This document shows, one piece after another, positions 1 to 3,452 of a DNA stretch of 6,591 nucleotides; positions within the stretch are counted from its first letter, which is position 1, and the number at the start of each line of letters is the position of its first letter. This stretch comes from Candidatus Uhrbacteria bacterium. GTDB taxonomy: Bacteria > Patescibacteriota > Patescibacteriia > UBA9934 > UBA11717. The stretch spans positions 1 through 6,591 of the forward strand of contig JABMPK010000036.1 of the NCBI GenBank assembly GCA_013203725.1, given 5' to 3'. The notes below the pieces were generated by a model. It was given only the letters and a program-made list of their open reading frames with translations, had not been told where the DNA came from and did no database searches. The translations under genes were made by a program, and so were the position numbers.

Positions 1-75
1 CTCCTCGAGAGATTGATGGTTGTAGAATCAATGTCTAGTTGGAGTCCCGAGCTCAGATGAGCTCGGGCTTAGAAA
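1..75 (-). repeat. Structured leader element copy E1, upstream of a gene off the left edge
   Basis: This is the leftmost copy of the array's two-hairpin element. Given in plus-strand coordinates, hairpin I is ATTGAT (12-17) with ATCAAT (27-32). Hairpin II is CCCGAGCTC (46-54), loop AGAT, GAGCTCGGG (59-67), nine perfect pairs. On the minus strand it is followed by CTCTCGAGGAG (1-11), which fits the GTTCTGAGAG box merged with a GAGGAG Shine-Dalgarno at 1-6. A further minus-strand gene should therefore start a few bases beyond the left edge. E1 is most like E2, sharing the same hairpin I arms and almost the same hairpin II. Function is unknown. Confidence 0.75.
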
Positions 76-95
76 CGGGTTTGCAAGACCCTCAT

Positions 96-114
96 CAGTA
101 GCATTGCGCTACTG
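96..114 (-). other. Hairpin overlapping the stop codon of the 151-aa ORF
   Basis: CAGTAGC (96-102), a 5-nt loop and GCTACTG (108-114) form seven perfect pairs. The TAG stop of the neighbouring ORF (109-111) lies inside one arm. No U-run follows on the minus strand, so it is not a standard intrinsic terminator. It could protect the mRNA 3' end or mark the boundary between units. A comparable hairpin embraces the stop codon of the 57-aa ORF at 2787-2802. Confidence 0.4.
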
Positions 115-564
115 GCTTCCGCGTCGACGCACCACTCGGCGCGTCAGGCCAGGGTTCTCTTGCGAGTCCCTAGGCGCTCTACGCAGGCTCTGGGCACGGT
201 CGAAGATGCTATCTCGCTTGGTCCCTGAGGACCTGGCCGCCGTGGAGGCAGCCACGGGATCGACCCCGAAGGCCGTCTGCCATGCGTTGCGCACAGCAGC
301 CAGCTTGCGCTGGAGCTTCTTCTGGTTGTGGGACGCGTAGACGCCATCCACAACCACCTCGCTCTCGAGCCTCTGGAAGTTGGCTCGGTCCCGGCGGATT
401 TCCTCCTCTACCACAGGGAACTGCTCCACGAGGGTGCCGGCCTCGTTGCGCGTGTACCCAATACGCGTCCCCATGCTCCCCCGCACTTCAACTGTGCACA
501 CGCCGTGGTGCAGGGCGTTCAGGAACAGGACGTAGATGGTCTTTCGGATCGTGAGCTTGGTCAT
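109..564 (-). CDS. Hypothetical protein, 151 aa, array gene
   Basis: I do not recognise this protein. It begins at ATG 564 behind a strong GAGGAGG Shine-Dalgarno (571-577) with a short spacer, directly after element E2, which fixes the start. The N-terminus (residues 1-50) looks like beta strands, with a short hydrophobic run TIYVLFLNAL (9-18) too short for a membrane anchor. Residues 41-98 are rich in E, R, K and Q and probably helical. The C-terminal 45 residues are Arg-rich, with RRVVRRRG near the end, and look disordered and nucleic-acid binding. There is no Cys pattern or catalytic motif. Shorter plus-strand ORFs in this stretch have no such ribosome site. Its place in the array with a ring nuclease suggests an accessory or counter-defence role, but that is inference only. 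Confidence 0.7.
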   Translation of the reverse strand: MTKLTIRKTIYVLFLNALHHGVCTVEVRGSMGTRIGYTRNEAGTLVEQFPVVEEEIRRDRANFQRLESEVVVDGVYASHNQKKLQRKLAAVRNAWQTAFGVDPVAASTAARSSGTKRDSIFDRAQSLRRAPRDSQENPGLTRRVVRRRGSQ

Positions 565-570
565 GTCTTC

Positions 571-648
571 CTCCTCAGGAAATTGATTGGTTATTGGATC
601 AATGTCCAGTAGGAGCCCCGAGCTCAGGCGAGCTCGGGGAAAAAGTTT
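571..648 (-). repeat. Structured leader element copy E2, before the 151-aa ORF
   Basis: Hairpin I is ATTGAT (582-587) with ATCAAT (598-603). Hairpin II is CCCCGAGCTC (616-625), loop AGGC, GAGCTCGGGG (630-639), ten perfect pairs. In the minus direction the order is an AACTTTTTC segment, hairpin II, CTCCTACTGG linker, hairpin I, then TTCCTGAGGAGG, where the box and the Shine-Dalgarno are fused. T residues precede hairpin II and none follow it on the minus strand, so it is not a rho-independent terminator in that direction. A small extra hairpin GGGTT/AACCC lies just upstream at 649-661. Confidence 0.8.
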
Positions 649-733
649 GGGTTGCTAACCCAGTTTCTCGATGACGAAACGACGTCAAGGAGCCGGGCCC
701 TAGCGCAAGGTTAGCAACACCTCGCGAAAGTCA

Positions 734-757
734 TGGAATCCTAACTGTACGATTCCA
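734..757 (-). other. Hairpin in the 245-bp gap between the 104-aa and 151-aa ORFs
   Basis: TGGAATC (734-740) and GATTCCA (751-757) pair perfectly around a 10-nt loop. The rest of the gap (649-809) holds no ORF of note. One 7-codon reading frame (764 to 741, MFVESYS) sits four bases after a perfect GAGGAGG (769-775) and runs into the hairpin loop. No full copy of the array element is present before it. It may be a remnant of a lost unit or a leader peptide. Confidence 0.3.
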
Positions 758-809
758 CAAACATCCAGCCTCCTCGCAGGGAGATCAGAATAGGCTACGG
801 CAACATGAG

Positions 810-1124
810 CTACACGACGGTGAGGGTGCACCACGCGATCGAGGACCCTTCCGGGAGGCACGTCGCCCCTTCCGGAAGTCGTGGGCCCTTGTACTGGCCC
901 ACGAGCATCTGATCACCCTTTGCGAGGGAGAACGAGATGCGGTTCATCACCACCTCCACACCCAGCTGCTCCGAAAAGACAGCGGCCGTGTTGGCGTGAC
1001 CCACGATCGACTCGAAACCGGCTTTCACCAGTCCGCGAGCCTCCTCGAGCGTGACCTCCTTCACCTTGATGGTGGAGGTCAGCGACTCGAGCATACCCAG
1101 GGAAAAAGCATTCGCAACACGCAT
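810..1124 (-). CDS. AcrIII-1-like ring nuclease (DUF1874 / STIV B116 family), probable anti-CRISPR
   Basis: The 104-aa protein has the family's conserved landmarks in order: the N-terminal strand with NAFS (5-8) and ML (11-12), GH (42-43) followed by NTAAVFSEQLG, NR (61-62), a GD turn (70-71), and RLPEGA (82-87) before a short C-terminal strand. In the characterised viral enzymes this family folds as a dimer that binds and cleaves cyclic tetra-adenylate (cA4), the second messenger that activates type III CRISPR ancillary nucleases such as Csx1/Csm6. The His, Arg, Arg and Glu needed there correspond by spacing to H43, R62, R82 and E85, so it should be active. The same family also occurs as a host regulator (Crn2) beside type III CRISPR loci, but no cas gene is visible here. 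The start at ATG 1124 follows GAGGTG with good spacing, right after element E3. Length is typical. Family assignment is secure; the anti-CRISPR role is inferred from the family and context. Confidence 0.92.
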   Translation of the reverse strand: MRVANAFSLGMLESLTSTIKVKEVTLEEARGLVKAGFESIVGHANTAAVFSEQLGVEVVMNRISFSLAKGDQMLVGQYKGPRLPEGATCLPEGSSIAWCTLTVV

Positions 1125-1134
1125 CAGACACCTC

Positions 1135-1184
1135 GCTCTCAGAACTTCGAATGATTTCTCAGTTCAGTTGAGCGTAAGAAACTC
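1135..1184 (-). repeat. Element copy E3, lacking hairpin II, before the ring-nuclease gene
   Basis: E3 has the GTTCTGAGAG box (plus CTCTCAGAAC at 1136-1145), a weak hairpin I (GAACT 1142-1146 with AGTTC 1161-1165), the CTCAACTGA linker, and then passes straight into TTCTTACG. In other copies hairpin II sits exactly between those last two segments, so E3 reads as a clean deletion of hairpin II. It lies 25 bp from E4 in the same orientation, with no gene between. The ring-nuclease Shine-Dalgarno follows the box immediately, so the RNA distance from box to start codon is shortest here. Confidence 0.6.
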
Positions 1185-1208
1185 GTAGGTGCTGATGTTG
1201 GCACGTGG

Positions 1209-1285
1209 ACTCTCAGAAAATCTTGTGCAAGCATGGCGCACACGATTTTCAGTCAAGTGCCCGAGAAGTCTCGGGCAAAGAGTGG
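1209..1285 (-). repeat. Structured element copy E4, tandem with E3
   Basis: Hairpin I is TGTGC (1224-1228), loop AAGCATGGC, GCACA (1238-1242). Hairpin II is GCCCGAGA (1259-1266) with TCTCGGGC (1269-1276). The box CTCTCAGAAA is at 1210-1219. E4 aligns closely with E7 over its whole length: the loop of hairpin I is identical, whereas the stem is TACGC/GCGTA in E7, two compensatory base-pair exchanges. Unlike most copies it has no Shine-Dalgarno and start codon behind it on the minus strand but runs into E3, as though an intervening gene was lost or the element was duplicated. Confidence 0.75.
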
Positions 1286-1303
1286 CTGATTCGGCAGTCC
1301 CAC
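1282..1303 (-). other. Hairpin after the 174-aa ORF
   Basis: GTGGCTG (1282-1288) pairs with CAG-TC-CCAC (1295-1303) around ATTCGG, with a 2-nt bulge. It lies 13 bp after the stop codon at 1317 and just before element E4. No U-run follows on the minus strand. It may be a weak terminator or a 3' stabiliser, similar in position to the hairpins at the ends of the 151-aa and 57-aa ORFs. Confidence 0.3.
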
Positions 1304-1316
1304 CTACACTCGGAAA

Positions 1317-1841
1317 TTACCCTTCTGAGTGATCAGGGGTGCTGTGCCACAGGCGGAGGAGATCCTCTTGGGTTGCGGGGAATTCCCACAAAGAGTACTC
1401 AGCATCCGACAACGAGACTTGGCAAGTCTCGAAGAAACCCGTGTCACGGCACGCCATGTGATCGAAGTCTGTTCGGACAACGATGCACCGGCCATCACCC
1501 AGGCGGAGAACCTGGGTGGACGACTCACGCTTGATGTACTTGTCGTACATCAACTCCCCGACCACGTCCCCTTGGTCAAAGAGTGCCATTACGGCGGCGT
1601 CCACGATCAAGCGGTTCGGCATCATGCTGCCGTCTCCCATCTCAATCGCCTCAGTCGTTCCCGACGAGTAACCGTTCAGCGCAACCATCGTAGGCGCGCA
1701 TGAACCGTCACAAGGACCGTCGATCTCAAAACTCGCCTCGCCGTCCTCACTGTCGCAGTACTGCCACGAGGCATGCACTCCGTCAATGCAGGACTTGAAG
1801 GACTCGAACTCCTCATCTCGCTGGTAATCGTAAACTCGCAT
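1317..1841 (-). CDS. Hypothetical acidic, Cys-rich protein, 174 aa
   Basis: I do not recognise the family. ATG 1841 follows GGGGGTGAG closely and element E5. The protein carries about 34 Asp/Glu against about 12 Lys/Arg, strongly acidic. It has seven Cys (18, 29, 44, 48, 119, 131, 140), including a PCDGSC pair (44, 48). The N-terminal 60 residues are polar and acidic. The middle (about 77-125) looks like a mixed alpha/beta core, and the C-terminus has a helix around 155-166 (PATQEDLLRLWH). There is no signal peptide or membrane segment. Strong negative charge is common in DNA-mimicking anti-defence proteins, and spaced Cys may bind metal, but both are only possibilities. A 124-aa plus-strand ORF (1329-1703) overlaps it and is taken as a shadow. 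Confidence is high that it is a gene, low for any function. Confidence 0.7.
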   Translation of the reverse strand: MRVYDYQRDEEFESFKSCIDGVHASWQYCDSEDGEASFEIDGPCDGSCAPTMVALNGYSSGTTEAIEMGDGSMMPNRLIVDAAVMALFDQGDVVGELMYDKYIKRESSTQVLRLGDGRCIVVRTDFDHMACRDTGFFETCQVSLSDAEYSLWEFPATQEDLLRLWHSTPDHSEG

Positions 1842-1848
1842 CTCACCC

Positions 1849-1915
1849 CCGTAGAATTGCTAACTGTTTAGAGACTCAGTTGGAGGCCCGAGCTTATGCG
1901 CTCGGGTAAGAAGGT
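1849..1915 (-). repeat. Structured leader element copy E5, before the 174-aa ORF
   Basis: Hairpin I is AACTG (1862-1866) with CAGTT (1877-1881). Hairpin II is CCCGAGC (1887-1893), loop TTATGC, GCTCGGG (1900-1906). The minus-strand order begins AACCTTCTTA just upstream of hairpin II, matching E6 and E7, followed by the linker CCTCCAACTGAG. The GTTCTGAGAG box is poorly conserved in this copy. The ribosome site of the 174-aa ORF follows within about 25 bp. Confidence 0.7.
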
Positions 1916-1944
1916 TTTTGTGAGAGCGTAGCCGCGATGCTGTA

Positions 1945-2136
1945 TCAGGAAACGTGCCGGTCGGTCAGGACTCGGTCAACGTTGCTGACTGCAACAGCGC
2001 AGTCCTCGTTCAGGCAAGCCTGTCCGAGCAAGACGGCAACGCGGCGACGAGCACCACGATGCGCGACAGCCTTCAGGCTAGCCGTCTTGGCACCACACAC
2101 GCGACGCGAACGGGAAATCTTCGTCACGATAGCCAT
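1945..2136 (-). CDS. Hypothetical small basic protein, 63 aa
   Basis: I do not recognise it. It begins MAIVTKISRSRRVCGA at ATG 2136, four bases after GCGAGGT, and lies directly after element E6. It has 12 Lys/Arg against four Asp/Glu, concentrated in the first half (RSRR at 9-12, RGARRR at 27-32), then a hydrophobic stretch VAVLLGQACL (33-42) and a more acidic tail. Three Cys occur at 14, 41 and 46. The basic N-terminal half suggests nucleic-acid contact, which is inference only. Longer overlapping plus-strand frames lack ribosome sites and element context. A short ORF like this could arise by chance, but the leader and ribosome site support it. Confidence 0.55.
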   Translation of the reverse strand: MAIVTKISRSRRVCGAKTASLKAVAHRGARRRVAVLLGQACLNEDCAVAVSNVDRVLTDRHVS

Positions 2137-2160
2137 GGCAACCTCGCTTTCTTGTTGATA

Positions 2161-2227
2161 CTCTCAGAACCTGGAAAAATTTCTCGGCTCAGTAGAGTGC
2201 CCGATTATCAATCAGGCGTAGAAGGTT
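2161..2227 (-). repeat. Structured leader element copy E6, before the 63-aa ORF
   Basis: The box is CTCTCAGAAC (2161-2170, plus strand). Hairpin I pairs CC/GG (2170-2171, 2186-2187) and GAAA/TTTC (2174-2177, 2180-2183), with a mismatch and a weak pair between them. Hairpin II is GCCCGAT (2199-2205), loop of five, ATCAGGC (2211-2217). The fourth pair is C against A on the plus strand but G against U on the minus-strand RNA, so this stem is unbroken only if transcribed with the gene. In the minus direction the element opens AACCTTCTACG, and its AACC could pair with the GGTT after hairpin I to close a three-way junction. Confidence 0.75.
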
Positions 2228-2569
2228 AAGGTGGAGGCGGACAAGCTGCCTCCAGGCTTGTGGTTTTATGTTCAGGCCACACCCTGCTCCTGCACGGAAC
2301 CTTCAACAGCCTTGCCGCTGCTAAGTAGATACAACAGCCCCGTTTCGAGCCCATTGCATCACTTAAGCCATAACTATCTTCCGTTCTAGAACCGGTGATT
2401 GGTTACAGCCTCCGTGGACATGTCCGGAGCCGACTCACAACGTACTTTTTACCTACCGCACCCGTTGTGATTGGTGCTTCACTAGTCCACTGGCTTAGCT
2501 CCTTACTTTCTCGTTGAACATTTTCCAAAGGTCTTGAATATTTGAAGGTCGAACTAATGGGTCGAACCG
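2228..2569. other. Gene-free stretch with scattered dyads, possibly a decayed array unit
   Basis: No ORF here has both a ribosome site and useful length. At 2233-2261 two stems interleave: GGAGGC (2233-2238) with GCCTCC (2248-2253), and ACAAGC (2241-2246) with GCTTGT (2256-2261), an H-type pseudoknot topology or two alternative hairpins. Further dyads are CACAACG/CGTTGTG with a loop of about 21 nt, and CTCCG/CGGAG around the palindrome GACATGTC. Near 2500-2565 the minus strand reads ACCTTC, GTTCAACGAG, AAGGAG and CTAAGCCAGTGGA. This resembles a worn copy of an element plus the start of the tiny ORF at 2676, but here it runs into a stop at once. Function is unknown. Confidence 0.35.
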
Positions 2570-2623
2570 TCACCGCGCCGGCCGTCTTTCAACAACCGAC
2601 ACGATGGCGACTCGATCCTTCAT
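2570..2623 (-). CDS. Candidate 17-aa peptide, overlapping the upstream ORF by ATGA
   Basis: The frame reads MKDRVAIVSVVERRPAR and stops at TGA. Its ATG overlaps the stop codon of the 18-codon ORF ending at 2620, in the ATGA arrangement typical of translational coupling. It has no Shine-Dalgarno of its own that I can see. It could equally be the frameshifted remainder of one broken gene. Coding status is uncertain. Confidence 0.25.
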   Translation of the reverse strand: MKDRVAIVSVVERRPAR

Positions 2624-2676
2624 GCACCACCCAGCACGTGCGCACTCTTAAAGTGAATGGCGCCAAAGTAATCCAT
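2620..2676 (-). CDS. Candidate 18-aa peptide or broken gene start behind element E7
   Basis: The frame reads MDYFGAIHFKSAHVLGGA and then TGA. It has a textbook GAGGAG (2685-2690) eight bases before the ATG, and element E7 lies immediately upstream, exactly the arrangement of the true array genes. Either it is a genuine small protein, a leader peptide, or the start of a gene broken by a nonsense or frameshift change. Reading through the stop would add only about 21 residues before the next stop, so a simple single-base nonsense mutation in a long gene is unlikely. Confidence 0.4.
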   Translation of the reverse strand: MDYFGAIHFKSAHVLGGA

Positions 2677-2704
2677 TGGCTTATCTCCTCGGATGAGGGT
2701 TGAC

Positions 2705-2782
2705 CTCTCAGAACTTCCTACGCAAGCATGGCGCGTACGATGTTCAATTGAGTGCCCGAACAAGTTGTTCGGGCGTGAAGGT
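2705..2782 (-). repeat. Structured leader element copy E7
   Basis: The box is CTCTCAGAAC (2705-2714, plus strand). Hairpin I is TACGC (2719-2723), loop AAGCATGGC, GCGTA (2733-2737). Hairpin II is GCCCGAACA (2754-2762), loop AGT, TGTTCGGGC (2766-2774), nine perfect pairs. The minus-strand linker is ACTCAATTGA and the upstream segment is AACCTTCACG. With E4 it gives the clearest covariation in the family. AACCTTC upstream and GAAGTT after hairpin I could also pair, with one bulged C, closing both hairpins into a three-way junction. Confidence 0.8.
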
Positions 2783-2786
2783 TGGT

Positions 2787-2802
2787 CCGGGATTAGTCCC
2801 GG
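2787..2802 (-). other. Hairpin enclosing the stop codon of the 57-aa ORF
   Basis: CCGGGA (2787-2792), loop TTAG and TCCCGG (2797-2802) form a tight GC-rich hairpin. The TAA stop (2793-2795) occupies its loop. The minus strand then reads ACCAACCTTC into element E7, with no U-run, so it is not a standard terminator. Confidence 0.4.
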
Positions 2803-2966
2803 GGCTGGGGGCGCCTCACGACGCTCCCGTTGCGGCGACGAATCACCACCTGCCTCTTCCCACGAGGCGCGACTGCTTGCGCAGCCAACTTCGCCGGGCT
2901 CGTAGTGAACCAGACTCGGCCACGCGTAACGCGGCCTCCGGGACGGGTGGTGAAGGTGTCGTTCAT
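2793..2966 (-). CDS. Hypothetical small Arg-rich protein, 57 aa
   Basis: I do not recognise it. It starts MNDTFTTRPGGRVTRGRVWF at ATG 2966 behind GGAG (2975-2978) with an 8-base spacer and ends ...VRRPQPRD. It holds 14 Lys/Arg and only two acidic residues, with GKRQVVIRRRNGSVVRR near the C-terminus. It contains no Cys. The pattern suggests a small nucleic-acid binding protein, comparable to ribosomal or nucleoid proteins in composition only. It lies between elements E8 (upstream) and E7 (downstream), and is the first ORF after the terminator at 3088-3118. A short hairpin GTTCC/GGAAC lies just before its ribosome site. Confidence 0.55.
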   Translation of the reverse strand: MNDTFTTRPGGRVTRGRVWFTTSPAKLAAQAVAPRGKRQVVIRRRNGSVVRRPQPRD

Positions 2967-3000
2967 CGTTCTATCTCCAGTTCCTTGATCGGAACTTCAC

Positions 3001-3029
3001 GTTTTACCACGATCTCAGAATCTTGTCAA
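3001..3029 (-). promoter_or_regulatory. Candidate sigma-70 promoter inside element E8
   Basis: On the minus strand TTGACA (3024-3029) is separated by 17 bp from TAAAAC (3001-3006), a perfect -35 and a four-of-six -10. Initiation would fall about 28 nt before the 57-aa ORF. The -35 forms one arm of hairpin I (a perfect 8-bp dyad TGTCAAGT/ACTTGACA), so the dyad could act as an operator. The other element copies do not keep promoter hexamers at this position, so this may be local to E8 or fortuitous. It would restart transcription after the terminator at 3088-3118. Confidence 0.4.
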
Positions 3030-3085
3030 GTAATCCTGGATCACTTGACACTTTTCAATGAGTATCCGGCTCAAGTTAGCGAAAT
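3012..3085 (-). repeat. Structured leader element copy E8, before the 57-aa ORF
   Basis: The box is ATCTCAGAAT (3012-3021). Hairpin I is TGTCAAGT (3024-3031) with ACTTGACA (3043-3050), eight perfect pairs. Hairpin II is reduced to TGAG/CTCA (3059-3062, 3070-3073). The linker on the minus strand is ACTCATTGAAAAG. So in this copy hairpin I is strong and hairpin II weak, the reverse of E5 and E6. A strong terminator lies immediately upstream on the minus strand. Confidence 0.65.
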
Positions 3086-3087
3086 AC

Positions 3088-3118
3088 AAAAAACACCGTG
3101 CGTTGGCACGGTGTTTTT
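3088..3118 (-). terminator. Strong intrinsic terminator, usable in both directions
   Basis: CACCGTGC (3094-3101), loop GTTG and GCACGGTG (3106-3113) are flanked by A6 (3088-3093) and T5 (3114-3118). On the minus strand the hairpin is followed by six U. It would end transcripts starting at the promoter at 3625-3653, leaving an RNA of about 530 nt, unless read-through is controlled. It lies between elements E9 and E8, only about 8 bp from E9. Confidence 0.88.
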
Positions 3119-3125
3119 ATATTCC

Positions 3126-3201
3126 CTCTCGGAACATTCGATAGTATCGAATTTTCATTTGAGGGCTCCTGTTCGACGTATCGACCAGGAGCTCAAGAGC
3201 C
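3126..3201 (-). repeat. Structured element copy E9, next to the terminator
   Basis: The box is CTCTCGGAAC (3126-3135). Hairpin I is ATTCGAT (3136-3142), loop AGT, ATCGAAT (3146-3152), seven perfect pairs. Hairpin II is GCTCCTG-T-TCGA (3165-3176), loop CGTA, TCGA-C-CAGGAGC (3181-3192), eleven pairs with one mismatch, a sequence quite unlike the usual GCCCGAG stem yet in the same place. The linker TTTCATTTGAG matches the other copies. No gene follows: the terminator at 3088-3118 comes directly after on the minus strand, which resembles a leader with an attenuator. Confidence 0.65.
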
Positions 3202-3202
3202 T

Positions 3203-3234
3203 TTTGCCCACGGCGGCAAACCGTTATGGTGGGC
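3203..3234. other. Nested dyad between E9 and E10
   Basis: GCCCAC (3206-3211) pairs with GTGGGC (3229-3234), enclosing CGG-CAAA-CCG (3214-3223). An alternative stem TTTGCC (3203-3208) with GGCAAA (3215-3220) excludes the outer one. It lies in the gene-poor head of the array, immediately upstream of E9 on the minus strand. It may be the end hairpin of a unit lying between E10 and E9. No function is known. Confidence 0.3.
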
Positions 3235-3277
3235 GTCGGTTACATGTTTCCTCATTCTGCCTATATCGCTATTTTAT

Positions 3278-3445
3278 TTAAGCGAGGCCAAGCCAAATTC
3301 CGTCGGCGCGGTGAACTGATATTAGCGTGGACCAGTATGTGGCCCTGATAAACGAGGTGTTCAATCCCGGTATCACTCGCTGAACTCTCGGAAACGGCGT
3401 GTCGTACACCATCTCCATTGAGCCCACTTCTTTGCAGAAGTGCAT
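3278..3445 (-). CDS. Doubtful 55-aa ORF in the array head
   Basis: An open frame runs from ATG 3445 to TAA at 3278 (starting MHFCKEVGSMEMVYD). Its first half overlaps element E10, including both hairpins, and it has no convincing ribosome site, so translation from that ATG is unlikely. A shorter version beginning at a GTG (VIPGLNTSF...) after E10 would use GCGAG-type purines nearby and fits the unit layout better. A frame of this length is not rare by chance. It is listed only because it is the sole ORF between E10 and E9. Confidence 0.2.
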   Translation of the reverse strand: MHFCKEVGSMEMVYDTPFPRVQRVIPGLNTSFIRATYWSTLISVHRADGIWLGLA

Positions 3446-3452
3446 TTAGTTT
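3385..3452 (-). repeat. Structured element copy E10, first after the array promoter
   Basis: The box is CTCTCGGAAA (3385-3394). Hairpin I is GTGT (3399-3402) with ACAC (3406-3409), short. The linker is TCTCCATTGAG. Hairpin II is CACTTCT (3425-3431), loop TTGC, AGAAGTG (3436-3442), seven perfect pairs with a sequence unrelated to the GCCCGAG type. AAAC upstream and GTTT before the box could close the element on the minus strand. This is the copy nearest the promoter at 3625-3653. Confidence 0.6.

Noticed and set aside
571..650. Hairpin II copies as ordinary rho-independent terminators
   Set aside because: No U-run follows them on the minus strand; in E2 the T-run is upstream. They also sit within the leader of the next gene.
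741..764. Seven-codon ORF MFVESYS after GAGGAGG
   Set aside because: It is too short to support as a gene and has no array element in front; mentioned only with the hairpin at 734-757.
1329..1703. Plus-strand 124-aa ORF
   Set aside because: It lies wholly inside the 174-aa minus-strand gene, which has a leader element and ribosome site; this frame has neither.
2555..2580. tRNA T-arm-like GGTTCGACC on the minus strand
   Set aside because: The flanking bases do not form the five-pair T stem and no acceptor or anticodon arm can be built around it.
2700..3281. Plus-strand 193-aa ORF
   Set aside because: It runs through elements E7, E8, E9 and the terminator, which are non-coding structures, and has no ribosome site or recognisable domain.
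3357..3385. tRNA-like GTTCAATCCC on the plus strand
   Set aside because: The five bases on either side of the putative T loop do not pair and no cloverleaf is found.
1..3452. Repeats as a CRISPR array
   Set aside because: Copies are irregularly spaced, diverged, and separated by coding sequence rather than uniform spacers.
1..3452. Elements as classical integron attC sites
   Set aside because: They fold as two separate hairpins with a linker, not one long imperfect hairpin, and I find no consistent RYYYAAC/GTTRRRY ends. No integrase is visible. The cassette-like layout is kept as a finding.
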